Source: Megalopta genalis (lineage: Eukaryota; Arthropoda; Insecta; Hymenoptera; Halictidae). Taken from it: a stretch of 64,000 nt of DNA. The stretch is from the NCBI RefSeq assembly GCF_051020955.1, contig NW_027477530.1:1-64000 (forward strand). Reading direction: 5' to 3'. The notes below the pieces were generated by a model, which saw only the letters and a program-made list of their open reading frames with translations, did not search any database and was not told the DNA's origin. A program made the translations under genes and the position numbers. Of this stretch, positions 38,601-51,000 are shown one piece after another (positions within the stretch are counted from its first letter, which is position 1; each line of letters begins with the position of its first letter).

Positions 38601-39260
38601 CTACATCGCATTGATTTGAAGCTAAATCATGTGTTTCGCATAGATATGAAGCTATCTCGTTTGTTTCGCCTGCATTTGAAGCTACATCATTTATATCGCA
38701 AATATTTGAAGCGAAATCATTTGTTAAGCATGGATTTGAAGGTAAACCATCTACATCGCATTGATTTGAAGCTAAATCATGAGTTTCGCATGGATTAGAA
38801 GCTAACTAGTTTGTTTCGCCTGCATTTGAAGCTATGTCATTTATGTCGCAAGTATTTGAAGCTAAATCATTTGTGTTGCATGGATTTGAAGCTCATCCTT
38901 CTACTTCGCATTGATTTGAATCTAAATCAAGTTTATCGCATGGATTTTGAAGCTAACTCGTTTGATCGTCTGCATTTGAAGCTATATCACTTATATCCCA
39001 AGTGTTTGAAGCTAAATTATTTGTTAAGCATGGATTTGAAGGTAAACCTCCTACATCGCATTGATTTGAAGCTAAATCATGAGTTTCGCATGGATCAGAA
39101 GCTAACACGTTTGTTTCGCCTGCATTTGAAGCCATATCATTTATATCGCAAATATTTGAAGCGAAATCATTTGTTAAGCATGGATTTGAAGGTAAACCTT
39201 CTACATCGCATTGATTTGAAGCTAAATCATGAGTTTCGCATGGATTAGAAGCTAACTAGT
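35661..39260. repeat. Third appearance of the 5.6 kb-type block
   Basis: Aligns with 22,011 onward at offset 13,650 and, after an internal 750 bp duplication, at offset 14,400 (22761 to 37161, 23811 to 38211). The same AGATATGAAG, TATACCGCAA and GTATCTGA marker monomers are present. A private change TGCATTTAATG lies near 38,391. Confidence 0.86.
36411..37160. repeat. 750 bp internal tandem duplication (second copy 37,161-37,910)
   Basis: The 750 bp (five pentamers) beginning at 36,411 recur at 37,161 with the same marker series: CTTCTCATTGATT, GTATGTGAAG and AAGCTTGGATTTG. The other copies of this block, at 5,270 and 22,761, carry it once. The duplication is therefore specific to this position. 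The copies differ at GGATTATGAAG near 36,992. Confidence 0.88.
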
Positions 39261-42200
39261 TTGTTTCGCCTGCATTTGAGGCTATATCATTTATATCGCA
39301 AGTATTTGAAGCTAAATCATTTGTGTTCCACGGATTTGAAGCTAATCCTTTTACTTCGCATTGATTTGAAGCTAAATCAAGTTTATCGCATGGATTTTGA
39401 AGCTAACTCGTTTGATCGTCTGCATTTGAAGCTTTTTCACTTATATCCCAAGTGTTTGAAGCTAAATCATTTGTTAAGCATGGATTTGAAGTTGAACCTT
39501 CTACATCGCATTGATTTGAAGGTAAACCTTCCACATCGCATTGATTTGAAGCTAAATCATGAGTTTCGCATGGATTAGAAGCTAACTCGTTTGTTTCGCC
39601 TGCATTTGAAGCTATATCATTTATGTCGCAAGTATTTGAAGCTAAATCATTTGTGTTGCATGGATTTGAAGCTCATCCTTCTACTTCGCATTGATTTGAA
39701 GCTAAATCAAGTTTATCGCATGGATTTTGAAGCTAACTCGTTTGATCGTCTGCATTTGAATCTATATCACTTATATCCCAAGTGTTTGAAGCTAAATTAT
39801 TTGTTAAGCATGGATTTGAATGTCAACCTCCTACATCGCATTGATTTGAAGCTAAATCATGAGTTTCGCATGGATTAGAAGCTAACACGTTTGTTTCGCC
39901 TGCATTTGAAGCTATATCATTTATATCGCAAATATTTGAAGCGAAATCATTTGTTAAGCATGGATTTGAAGGTAAACCTTCTACATCGCATTGATTTGAA
40001 GCTAAATCATGAGTTTCGCATGGACTAGAAGCTAACTAGTTTGTTTCGCCTGCATTTGAAGCTATATCATTTATATCGCAAGTATTTGAAGCTAAATCAT
40101 TTGTGTTCCACGGATTTGAAGCTGATCCTTCTACTTCGCATTGATTTGAAGCTAAATCAAGTTTATCGCATGGATTTTGAATCTATCTCGTTTGATCGTC
40201 TGCATTTGATGCCATATCACTTATATCTCAAGTGTTTGAAGATAAATCATTTTTTAAGCATGGATTTGAAGGTAAACCTTCTACATCGCATTGATTTGAA
40301 GCTAAATCATGAGTTTCGCATGGATTAGAAGCTAACTAGTTTGTTTCGCCTGCATTTGAAGCTATATCATTTATGTCGCAAGTATTTGAAGCTAAATCAT
40401 TTGTGTTGCATGGATTTGAAGCTCATCCTTCTACTTCGCATTGATTTGAATCTAAATCAAGTTTATCGCATGGATTTTGAAGCTAACTCGTTTGATCGTC
40501 TGCATTTGAAGCTATATCACTTATATCCCAAGTGTTTGAAGCTAAATTATTTGTTAAGCATGGATTTGAAGGTAAACCTCCTACATCGCATTGATTTGAA
40601 GCTAAATCATGAGTTTCGCATGGATTAGAAGCTAACTAGTTTGTTTCGCCTGCATTTGAAGCTATATCATTTATATCGCAAGTATTTGAAGCTAAATCAT
40701 TTGTGTTCCATGTTCCACGGATTTGAAGCTAATCCTTTTACTTCGCATTGATTTGAAGCTAAATCAAGTTTATCGCATGGATTTTGAAGCTAACTCGTTT
40801 GATCGTCTGCATTTGAAGCTTTTTCACTTATATCCCAAGTGTTTGAAGCTAAATCATTTGTTAAGCATGGATTTGAAGTTGAACCTTCTACATCGCATTG
40901 ATTTGAAGGTAAACCTTCCACATCGCATTGATTTGAAGCTAAATCATGAGTTTCGCATGGATTAGAAGCTAACTCGTTTGTTTCGCCTGCATTTGAAGCT
41001 ATATCATTTATGTCGCAAGTATTTGAAGCTAAATCATTTGTGTTGCATGGATTTGAAGCTCATCCTTCTACTTCGCATTGATTTGAAGCTAAATCAAGTT
41101 TATCGCATGGATTTTGAAGCTAACTCGTTTGATCGTCTGCATTTGAAGCTATATCACTTATATCCCAAGTGTTTGAAGCTAAATTATTTGTTAAGCATGG
41201 ATTTGAATGTCAACCTCCTACATCGCATTGATTTGAAGCTAAATCATGAGTTTCGCATGGATTAGAAGCTAACACGTTTGTTTCGCCTGCATTTGAAGCT
41301 ATATCATTTATATCGCAAATATTTGAAGCGTAATCATTTGTTAAGCATGGATTTGAAGGTAAACCTTCTACATCGCATTGATTTGAAGCTAAATCATGAG
41401 TTTCGCATGGACTAGAAGCTAACTAGTTTGTTTCGCCTGCATTTGAAGCTATATCATTTATATCGCAAGTATTTGAAGCTAAATCATTTGTGTTCCACGG
41501 ATTTGAAGCTGATCCTTCTACTTCGCATTGATTTGAAGCTAAATCAAGTTTATCGCATGGATTTTGAATCTATCTCGTTTGATCGTCTGCATTTGATGCC
41601 ATATCACTTATATCTCAAGTGTTTGAAGATAAATCATTTTTTAAGCATGGATTTGAAGGTAAACCTTCTACATCGCATTGATTTGAAGCTAAATCATGAG
41701 TTTCGCATGGATTAGAAGCTAACACGTTTGTTTCGCCTGCATTTGAAGCTATATCATTTATATCGCAAGTATTTGAAGCTAAATCATTTGTTAAGCATGG
41801 ATTTGAAGGTATACCTTCTACATCGCATTGATTTGAAGCTAAATCATGTGTTTCGCATAGATATGAAGCTATCTCGTTTGTTTCGCCTGCATTTGAAGCT
41901 ATATCATTTATATCGCAAATATTTGAAGCGAGATCATTTGTTAAGCATGGATTTGAAGGTAAACCATCTACATCGCATTGATTTGAAGCTAAATCATGAG
42001 TTTCGTATGGATTAGAAGCTAACTAGTTTGTTTCGCCTGCATTTGAAGCTATGTCATTTATGTCGCAAGTATTTGAAGCTAAATCATTTGTGTTGCATGG
42101 ATTTGAAGCTCATCCTTCTACTTCGCATTGATTTGAATCTAAATCAAGTTTATCGCATGGATTTTGAAGCTAACTCGTTTGATCGTCTGCATTTGAAGCT

Positions 42201-42477
42201 ATATCACTTATATCCCAAGTGTTTGAAGCTAAATTATTTGTTAAGCATGGATTTGAAGGTAAACCTCCTACATCGCATTGATTTGAAGCTAAATCATGAG
42301 TTTCGCATGGATCAGAAGCTAACACGTTTGTTTCGCCTGCATTTGAAGCCATATCATTTATATCGCAAATATTTGAAGCGAAATCATTTGTTAAGCATGG
42401 ATTTGAAGGTAAACCTTCTACATCGAATTGATTTGAAGCTAAATCATGAGTTTCGCATGGATTAGAAGCTAACTAGT
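39261..42477. repeat. 3.2 kb repeat segment
   Basis: Landmarks recur at +3,217 bp (3,210 plus the 7 bp insertion at 40,711): 39261 to 42478, 39591 to 42808, 40041 to 43258. It contains the usual 300 and 330 bp HORs and no other sequence class. Confidence 0.83.
40704..40717. repeat. 7 bp microduplication (TGTTCCA twice)
   Basis: The c monomer normally reads TTGTGTTCCACGG. Here TGTTCCA is repeated directly at 40,704-40,710 and 40,711-40,717. All following units shift by +7. It is the only insertion of this kind seen in the window and has the form expected of replication slippage. Confidence 0.95.
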
Positions 42478-43257
42478 TTGTTTCGCCTGCATTTGAGGCT
42501 ATATCATTTATATCGCAAGTATTTGAAGCTAAATCATTTGTGTTCCACGGATTTGAAGCTAATCCTTTTACTTCGCATTGATTTGAAGCTAAATCAAGTT
42601 TATCGCATGGATTTTGAAGCTAACTCGTTTGATCGTCTGCATTTGAAGCTTTTTCACTTATATCCCAAGTGTTTGATGCTAAATCATTTGTTAAGCATGG
42701 ATTTGAAGTTGAACCTTCTACATCGCATTGATTTGAAGGTAAACCTTCCACATCGCATTGATTTGAAGCTAAATCATGAGTTTCGCATGGATTAGAAGCT
42801 AACTCGTTTGTTTCGCCTGCATTTGAAGCTATATCATTTATGTCGCAAGTATTTGAAACTAAATCATTTGTGTTGCATGGATTTGAAGCTCATCCTTCTA
42901 CTTCGCATTGATTTGAAGCTAAATCAAGTTTATCGCATGGATTTTGAAGCTAACTCGTTTGATCGTCTGCATTTGAAGCTATATCACTTATATCCCAAGT
43001 GTTTGAAGCTAAATTATTTGTTAAGCATGGATTTGAATGTCAACCTCCTACATCGCATTGATTTGAAGCTAAATCATGAGTTTCGCATGGATTAGAAGCT
43101 AACACGTTTGTTTCGCCTGCATTTGAAGCTATATCATTTATATCGCAAATATTTGAAGCGAAATCATTTGTTAAGCATGGATTTGAAGGTAAACCTTCTA
43201 CATCGCATTGATTTGAAGCTAAATCATGAGTTTCGCATGGACTAGAAGCTAACTAGT

Positions 43258-44937
43258 TTGTTTCGCCTGCATTTGAAGCTATATCATTTATATCGCAAGT
43301 ATTTGAAGCTAAATCATTTGTGTTCCACGGATTTGAAGCTGATCCTTCTACTTCGCATTGATTTGAAGCTAAATCAAGTTTATCGCATGGATTTTGAATC
43401 TATCTCGTTTGATCGTCTGCATTTGATGCCATATCACTTATATCTCAAGTGTTTGAAGATAAATCATTTTTTAAGCATGGATTTGAAAATAAACCTTCTA
43501 CATCGCATTGATTTGAAGCTAAATCATGAGCTTCGCATGGATTAGAAGCTAACACGTTTGTTTCGCCTGCATTTGAAGCTATATCATTTATATCGCAAGT
43601 ATTTGAAGCTAAATCATTTGTTAAGCATGGATTTGAAGCTCATCCTTCTACTTCGCATTGATTTGAATCTAAATCAAGTTTATCGCATGGATTTTGAAGC
43701 TAACTCGTTTGATCGTCTGCATTTGAAGCTATATCATTTATATCGCAAATATTTGGAGCGAAATCATTTGTTAAGCATGGATTTGAAGGTAAACCATCTA
43801 CATCGCATTGATTTGAAGCTAAATCATGAGTTTCGCATGGATTAGAAGCTAACTAGTTTGTTTCGCCTGCATTTGAAGCTATATCATTTATGTCGCAAGT
43901 ATTTGAAGCTAAATCATTTGTGTTGCATGGATTTGAAGCTCATCCTTCTACTTCGCATTGATTTGAATCTAAATCAAGTTTATCGCATGGATTTTGAAGC
44001 TAACTCGTTTGATCGTCTGCATTTGAAGCTATATCACTTATATCCCAAGTGTTTGAAGCTAAATTATTTGTTAAGCATGGATTTGAAGGTAAACCTCCTA
44101 CATCGCATTGATTTGAAGCTAAATCATGAGTTTCGCATGGATTAGAAGCTAACTAGTTTGTTTCGCCTGCATTTGAAGCTATATCATTTATATCGCAAGT
44201 ATTTGAAGCTAAATCATTTGTGTTCCACGGATTTGAAGCTAATCCTTTTACTTCGCATTGATTTGAAGCTAAATCAAGTTTATCGCATGGATTTTGAAGC
44301 TAACTCGTTTGATCGTCTGCATTTGAAGCTTTTTCACTTATATCCCAAGTGTTTGAAGCTAAATCATTTGTTAAGCATGGATTTGAAGTTGAACCTTCTA
44401 CATCGCATTGATTTGAAGGTAAACCTTCCACATCGCATTGATTTGAAGCTAAATCATGACTTTCGCAAGGATTAGAAGCTAACTCGTTTGTTTCGCCTGC
44501 ATTTGAAGCTATATCATTTATGTCGCAAGTATTTGAAGCTAAATCATTTGTGTTGCATGGATTTGAAGCTCATCCTTCTACTTCGCATTGATTTGAAGCT
44601 AAATCAAGTTTATCGCATGGATTTTGAAGCTAACTCGTTTGATCGTCTGCATTTGAAGCTATATCACTTATATCCCAAGTGTTTGAAGCTAAATTATTTG
44701 TTAAGCATGGATTTGAATGTCAACCTCCTACATCGCATTGATTTGAAGCTAAATCATGAGTTTCGCATGGATTAGAAGCTAACACGTTTGTTTCGCCTGC
44801 ATTTGAAGCTATATCATTTATATCGCAAATATTTGAAGCGAAATCATTTGTTAAGCATGGATTTGAAGGTAAACCTTCTACATCGCATTGATTTGAAGCT
44901 AAATCATGAGTTTCGCATGGACTAGAAGCTAACTAGT
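43258..44937. repeat. 1,680 bp tandem repeat, copy 1
   Basis: Recurs at 44,938-46,617. Shared rare markers at +1,680 bp include CATGACTTTCGCAAGG (about 44,456 and 46,136). A GGT-to-AAT/GAT change at the same d monomer reads TTGAAAATAAACC near 43,483 and TTGAAGATAAACC near 45,163. This copy also carries a substituted tract at 43,638-43,722. Confidence 0.88.
43638..43722. repeat. About 85 bp substituted tract (conversion-like)
   Basis: The copy 1,680 bp downstream has, in order, GGTATACC, CATGTGTTTCGC and AGATATGAAGC. This position has GCTCATCC, AATCAAGTTTATCGC and GGATTTTGAAGC, while both flanks stay the same and the length is unchanged. The replacement sequence is the d-e'-a' series normally found half a HOR away. 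Confidence 0.8.
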
Positions 44938-46617
44938 TTGTTTCGCCTGCATTTGAAGCTATATCATTTATATCGCAAGTATTTGAAGCTAAATCATTTG
45001 TGTTCCACGGATTTGAAGCTGATCCTTCTACTTCGCATTGATTTGAAGCTAAATCAAGTTTATCGCATGGATTTTGAATCTATCTCGTTTGATCGTCTGC
45101 ATTTGATGCCATATCACTTATATCTCAAGTGTTTGAAGATAAATCATTTTTTAAGCATGGATTTGAAGATAAACCTTCTACATCGCATTGATTTGAAGCT
45201 AAATCATGAGTTTCGCATGGATTAGAAGCTAACACGTTTGTTTCGCCTGCATTTGAAGCTATATCATTTATATCGCAAGTATTTGAAGCTAAATCATTTG
45301 TTAAGCATGGATTTGAAGGTATACCTTCTACATCGCATTGATTTGAAGCTAAATCATGTGTTTCGCATAGATATGAAGCTATCTCGTTTGTTTCGCCTGC
45401 ATTTGAAGCTATATCATTTATATCGCAAATATTTGGAGCGAAATCATTTGTTAAGCATGGATTTGAAGGTAAACCATCTACATCGCATTGATTTGAAGCT
45501 AAATCATGAGTTTCGCATGGATTAGAAGCTAACTAGTTTGTTTCGCCTGCATTTGAAGCTATATCATTTATGTCGCAAGTATTTGAAGCTAAATCATTTG
45601 TGTTGCATGGATTTGAAGCTCATCCTTCTACTTCGCATTGATTTGAATCTAAATCAAGTTTATCGCATGGATTTTGAAGCTAACTCGTTTGATCGTCTGC
45701 ATTTGAAGCTATATCACTTATATCCCAAGTGTTTGAAGCTAAATTATTTGTTAAGCATGGATTTGAAGGTAAACCTCCTACATCGCATTGATTTGAAGCT
45801 AAATCATGAGTTTCGCATGGATTAGAAGCTAACTAGTTTGTTTCGCCTGCATTTGAAGCTATATCATTTATATCGCAAGTATTTGAAGCTAAATCATTTG
45901 TGTTCCACGGATTTGAAGCTAATCCTTTTACTTCGCATTGATTTGAAGCTAAATCAAGTTTATCGCATGGATTTTGAAGCTAACTCGTTTGATCGTCTGC
46001 ATTTGAAGCTTTTTCACTTATATCCCAAGTGTTTGAAGCTAAATCATTTGTTAAGCATGGATTTGAAGTTGAACCTTCTACATCGCATTGATTTGAAGGT
46101 AAACCTTCCACATCGCATTGATTTGAAGCTAAATCATGACTTTCGCAAGGATTAGAAGCTAACTCGTTTGTTTCGCCTGCATTTGAAGCTATATCATTTA
46201 TGTCGCAAGTATTTGAAGCTAAATCATTTGTGTTGCATGGAATTGAAGCTCATCCTTCTACTTCGCATTGATTTGAAGCTAAATCAAGTTTATCGCATGG
46301 ATTTTGAAGCTAACTCGTTTGATCGTCTGCATTTGAAGCTATATCACTTATATCCCAAGTGTTTGAAGCTAAATTATTTGTTAAGCATGGATTTGAAGGT
46401 AAACCTTTTACTTCGCATTGATTTGAAGCTAAATCAAGTTTATCGCATGGATTTTGAAGCTAACTCGTTTGATCGTCTGCATTTGAAGCTTTTTCACTTA
46501 TATCCCAAGTGTTTGAAGCTAAATCATTTGTTAAGCATGGATTTGAAGTTGAACCTTCTACATCGCATTGATTTGAAGGTAAACCTTCCACATCGCATTG
46601 ATTTGAAGCTAAATCAT
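44938..46617. repeat. 1,680 bp tandem repeat, copy 2
   Basis: Second copy of the 43,258-44,937 segment without the substituted tract. It retains AGATATGAAGC at 45,368 and ATATTTGGAGCG near 45,430. It runs directly into a 480 bp duplication. Confidence 0.87.
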
Positions 46618-46639
46618 GACTTTCGCAAGGATTAGAAGC
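46160..46639. repeat. 480 bp duplication (second copy 46,640-47,119)
   Basis: Two rare markers recur at +480 bp (16 monomers): GGAATTGAAGC at 46,239 and 46,719, and CATGACTTTCGCAAGG at about 46,136 and 46,616. The junction lies in a hybrid d monomer at about 46,390-46,420. It starts GGTAAACC like one d type and ends TTTTACTTCGC like another. Confidence 0.9.
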
Positions 46640-47097
46640 TAACTCGTTTGTTTCGCCTGCATTTGAAGCTATATCATTTATGTCGCAAGTATTTGAAGCT
46701 AAATCATTTGTGTTGCATGGAATTGAAGCTCATCCTTCTACTTCGCATTGATTTGAAGCTAAATCAAGTTTATCGCATGGATTTTGAAGATAACTCGTTT
46801 GATCGTCTGCATTTGAAGCTATATCACTTATATCCCAAGTGTTTGAAGCTAAATTATTTGTTAAGCATGGATTTGAATGTCAACCTCCTACATCGCATTG
46901 ATTTGAAGCTAAATCATGAGTTTCGCATGGATTAGAAGCTAACACGTTTGTTTCGCCTGCATTTGAAGCTATATCATTTATATCGCAAATATTTGAAGCG
47001 TAATCATTTGTTAAGCATGGATTTGAAGGTAAACCTTCTACATCGCATTGATTTGAAGCTAAATCATGAGTTTCGCATGGACTAGAAGCTAACTAGT

Positions 47098-48027
47098 TTG
47101 TTTCGCCTGCATTTGAAGCTATATCATTTATATCGCAAGTATTTGAAGCTAAATCATTTGTGTTCCACGGATTTGAAGCTGATCCTTCTACTTCGCATTG
47201 ATTTGAAGCTAAATCAAGTTTATCGCATGGATTTTGAATCTATCTCGTTTGATCGTCTGCATTTGATGCCATATCACTTATATCTCAAGTGTTTGAAGAT
47301 AAATCATTTTTTAAGCATGGATTTGAAGGTAAACCTTCTACATCGCATTGATTTGAAGCTAAATCATGAGTTTCGCATGGATTAGAAGCTAACACGTTTG
47401 TTTCGCCTGCATTTGAAGCTATATCATTTATATCGCAAGTATTTGAAGCTAAATCATTTGTTAAGCATGGATTTGAAGGTATACCTTCTACATCGCATTG
47501 ATTTGAAGCTAAATCATGTGTTTCGCATAGATATGAAGCTATCTCGTTTGTTTCGCCTGCATTTGAAGCTATATCATTTATATCGCAAATATTTGAAGCG
47601 AAATCATTTGTTAAGCATGGATTTGAAGGTAAACCATCTACATCGCATTGATTTGAAGCTAAATCATGAGTTTCGCATGGATTAGAAGCTAACTAGTTTG
47701 TTTCGCCTGCATTTGAAGCTATGTCATTTATGTCGCAAGTATGTGAAGCTAAATCATTTGTGTTCCACGGATTTGAAGCTAATCCTTTTACTTCGCATTG
47801 ATTTGAAGCTAAATCAAGTTTATCGCATGGATTTTGAAGCTAACTCGTTTGATCGTCTGCATTTGAAGCTTTTTCACTTATATCCCAAGTGTTTGAAGCT
47901 AAATCATTTGTTAAGCATGGATTTGAAGTTGAACCTTCTACATCGCATTGATTTGAAGGTAAACCTTCCACATCGCATTGATTTGAAGCTAAATCATGAG
48001 TTTCGCATGGATTAGAAGCTAACTCGT
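47098..48027. repeat. Transitional HORs
   Basis: 47,098-47,697 matches 50,008 onward at +2,910 bp. From 47,698 a hybrid HOR switches monomer class inside the c monomer near 47,741 (GTATGTGAAG followed by TGTGTTCCACGG). It leads into the right-hand super-repeats and contains nothing but array. Confidence 0.75.
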
Positions 48028-51000
48028 TTGTTTCGCCTGCATTTGAAGCTATATCATTTATGTCGCAAGTATTTGAAGCTAAATCATTTGTGTTGCATGG
48101 ATTTGAAGCTCATCCTTCTACTTCGCATTGATTTGAAGCTAAATCAAGTTTATCGCATGGATTTTGAAGCTAACTCGTTTGATCGTCTGCATTTGAAGCT
48201 ATATCACTTATATCCCAAGTGTTTGAAGCTAAATTATTTGTTAAGCATGGATTTGAATGTCAACCTCCTACATCGCATTGATTTGAAGCTAAATCATGAG
48301 TTTCGCATGGATTAGAAGCTAACACGTTTGTTTCGCCTGCATTTGAAGCTATATCATTTATATCGCAAATATTTGAAGCGAAATCATTTGTTAAGCATGG
48401 ATTTGAAGGTAAACCTTCTACATCGCATTGATTTGAAGCTAAATCATGAGTTTCGCATGGACTAGAAGCTAACTAGTTTGTTTCGCCTGCATTTGAAGCT
48501 ATATCATTTATATCGCAAGTATTTGAAGCTAAATCATTTGTTAAGCATGGATTTGAAGGTAAACCATCTACATCGCATTGATTTGAAGCTAAATCATGAG
48601 TTTCGCATGGATTAGAAGCTAACTAGTTTGTTTCGCCTGCATTTGAAGCTATATCATTTATGTCGCAAGTATTTGAAGCTAAATCATTTGTGTTGCATGG
48701 ATTTGAAGCTCATCCTTCTACTTCGCATTGATTTGAATCTAAATCAAGTTTATCGCATGGATTTTGAAGCTAACTCGTTTGATCGTCTGCATTTGAAGCT
48801 ATATCACTTATATCCCAAGTGTTTGAAGCTAAATTATTTGTTAAGCATGGATTTGAAGGTAAACCTCCTACATCGCATTGATTTGAAGCTAAATCATGAG
48901 TTTCGCATGGATTAGAAGCTAACTAGTTTGTTTCGCCTGCATTTGAAGCTATATCATTTATGTCGCAAGTATTTGAAGCTAAATCATTTGTGTTGCATGG
49001 ATTTGAAGCTCATCCTTCTACTTCGCATTGATTTGAATCTAAATCAAGTTTATCGCATGGATTTTGAAGCTAACTCGTTTGATCGTCTGCATTTGAAGCT
49101 ATATCACTTATATCCCAAGTGTTTGAAGCTAAATTATTTGTTAAGCATGGATTTGAAGGTAAACCTCCTACATCGCATTGATTTGAAGCTAAATCATGAG
49201 TTTCGCATGGATTAGAAGCTAACTAGTTTGTTTCGCCTGCATTTGAAGCTATATCATTTATATCGCAAGTATTTGAAGCTAAATCATTTGTGTTCCACGG
49301 ATTTGAAGCTAATCCTTTTACTTCGCATTGATTTGAAGCTAAATCAAGTTTATCGCATGGATTTTGAAGCTAACTCGTTTGATCGTCTGCATTTGAAGCT
49401 TTTTCACTTATATCCCAAGTGTTTGAAGCTAAATCATTTGTTAAGCATGGATTTGAAGTTGAACCTTCTACATCGCATTGATTTGAAGGTAAACCTTCCA
49501 CATCGCATTGATTTGAAGCTAAATCATGAGTTTCGCATGGATTAGAAGCTAACTCGTTTGTTTCGCCTGCATTTGAAGCTATATCATTTATGTCGCAAGT
49601 ATTTGAAGCTAAATCATTTGTGTTGCATGGATTTGAAGCTCATCCTTCTACTTCGCATTGATTTGAAGCTAAATCAAGTTTATCGCATGGATTTTGAAGC
49701 TAACTCGTTTGATCGTCTGCATTTGAAGCTATATCACTTATATCCCAAGTGTTTGAAGCTAAATTATTTGTTAAGCATGGATTTGAATGTCAACCTCCTA
49801 CATCGCATTGATTTGAAGCTAAATCATGAGTTTCGCATGGATTAGAAGCTAACACGTTTGTTTCGCCTGCATTTGAAGCTATATCATTTATATCGCAAAT
49901 ATTTGAAGCGTAATCATTTGTTAAGCATGGATTTGAAGGTAAACCTTCTACATCGCATTGATTTGAAGCTAAATCATGAGTTTCGCATGGACTAGAAGCT
50001 AACTAGTTTGTTTCGCCTGCATTTGAAGCTATATCATTTATATCGCAAGTATTTGAAGCTAAATCATTTGTGTTCCACGGATTTGAAGCTGATCCTTCTA
50101 CTTCGCATTGATTTGAAGCTAAATCAAGTTTATCGCATGGATTTTGAATCTATCTCGTTTGATCGTCTGCATTTGATGCCATATCACTTATATCTCAAGT
50201 GTTTGAAGATAAATCATTTTTTAAGCATGGATTTGAAGGTAAACCTTCTACATCGCATTGATTTGAAGCTAAATCATGAGTTTCGCATGGATTAGAAGCT
50301 AACACGTTTGTTTCGCCTGCATTTGAAGCTATATCATTTATATCGCAAGTATTTGAAGCTAAATCATTTGTTAAGCATGGATTTGAAGGTATACCTTCTA
50401 CATCGCATTGATTTGAAGCTAAATCATGTGTTTCGCATAGATATGAAGCTATCTCGTTTGTTTCGTCTGCATTTGAAGCTGTATCATTTATACCGCAAGT
50501 ATCTGATCCTAAATCATTTGTTTCGCATGGATTTGAAGCTAAGCCTTCTACTTTGCATTGATTTGAAGCTAAATCAAGTTTATCGCATGGATTTTGAAGC
50601 TAACTCGTTTGATCGTCTGCATTTGAAGCTTTTTCACTTATATCCCAAGTGTTTGAAGCTAAATCATTTGTTAAGCATTGATTTGAAGGTAAACCTTCCA
50701 CATCGCATTGATTTGAAGCTAAATCATGAGTTTCGCATGGTTTAGAAGCTAACTCGTTTCTTTCGCCTGCATTTGAAGCTATATCATTTATGTCGCAAGT
50801 ATTTGAAGCTAAATCATTTGTGTTGCATGGATTTGAAGCTCATCCTTCTACTTCTCATTGATTTGAAGCTAAATCAAGTTTATCGCATGGATTTTGAAGC
50901 TAACTCGTTTGATCGTCTGCATTTGAAGCTATATCACTTATATCCCAAGTGTTTGAAGCTAAATTATTTGTTAAGCATGGATTTGAAGGTAAACCTCCTA

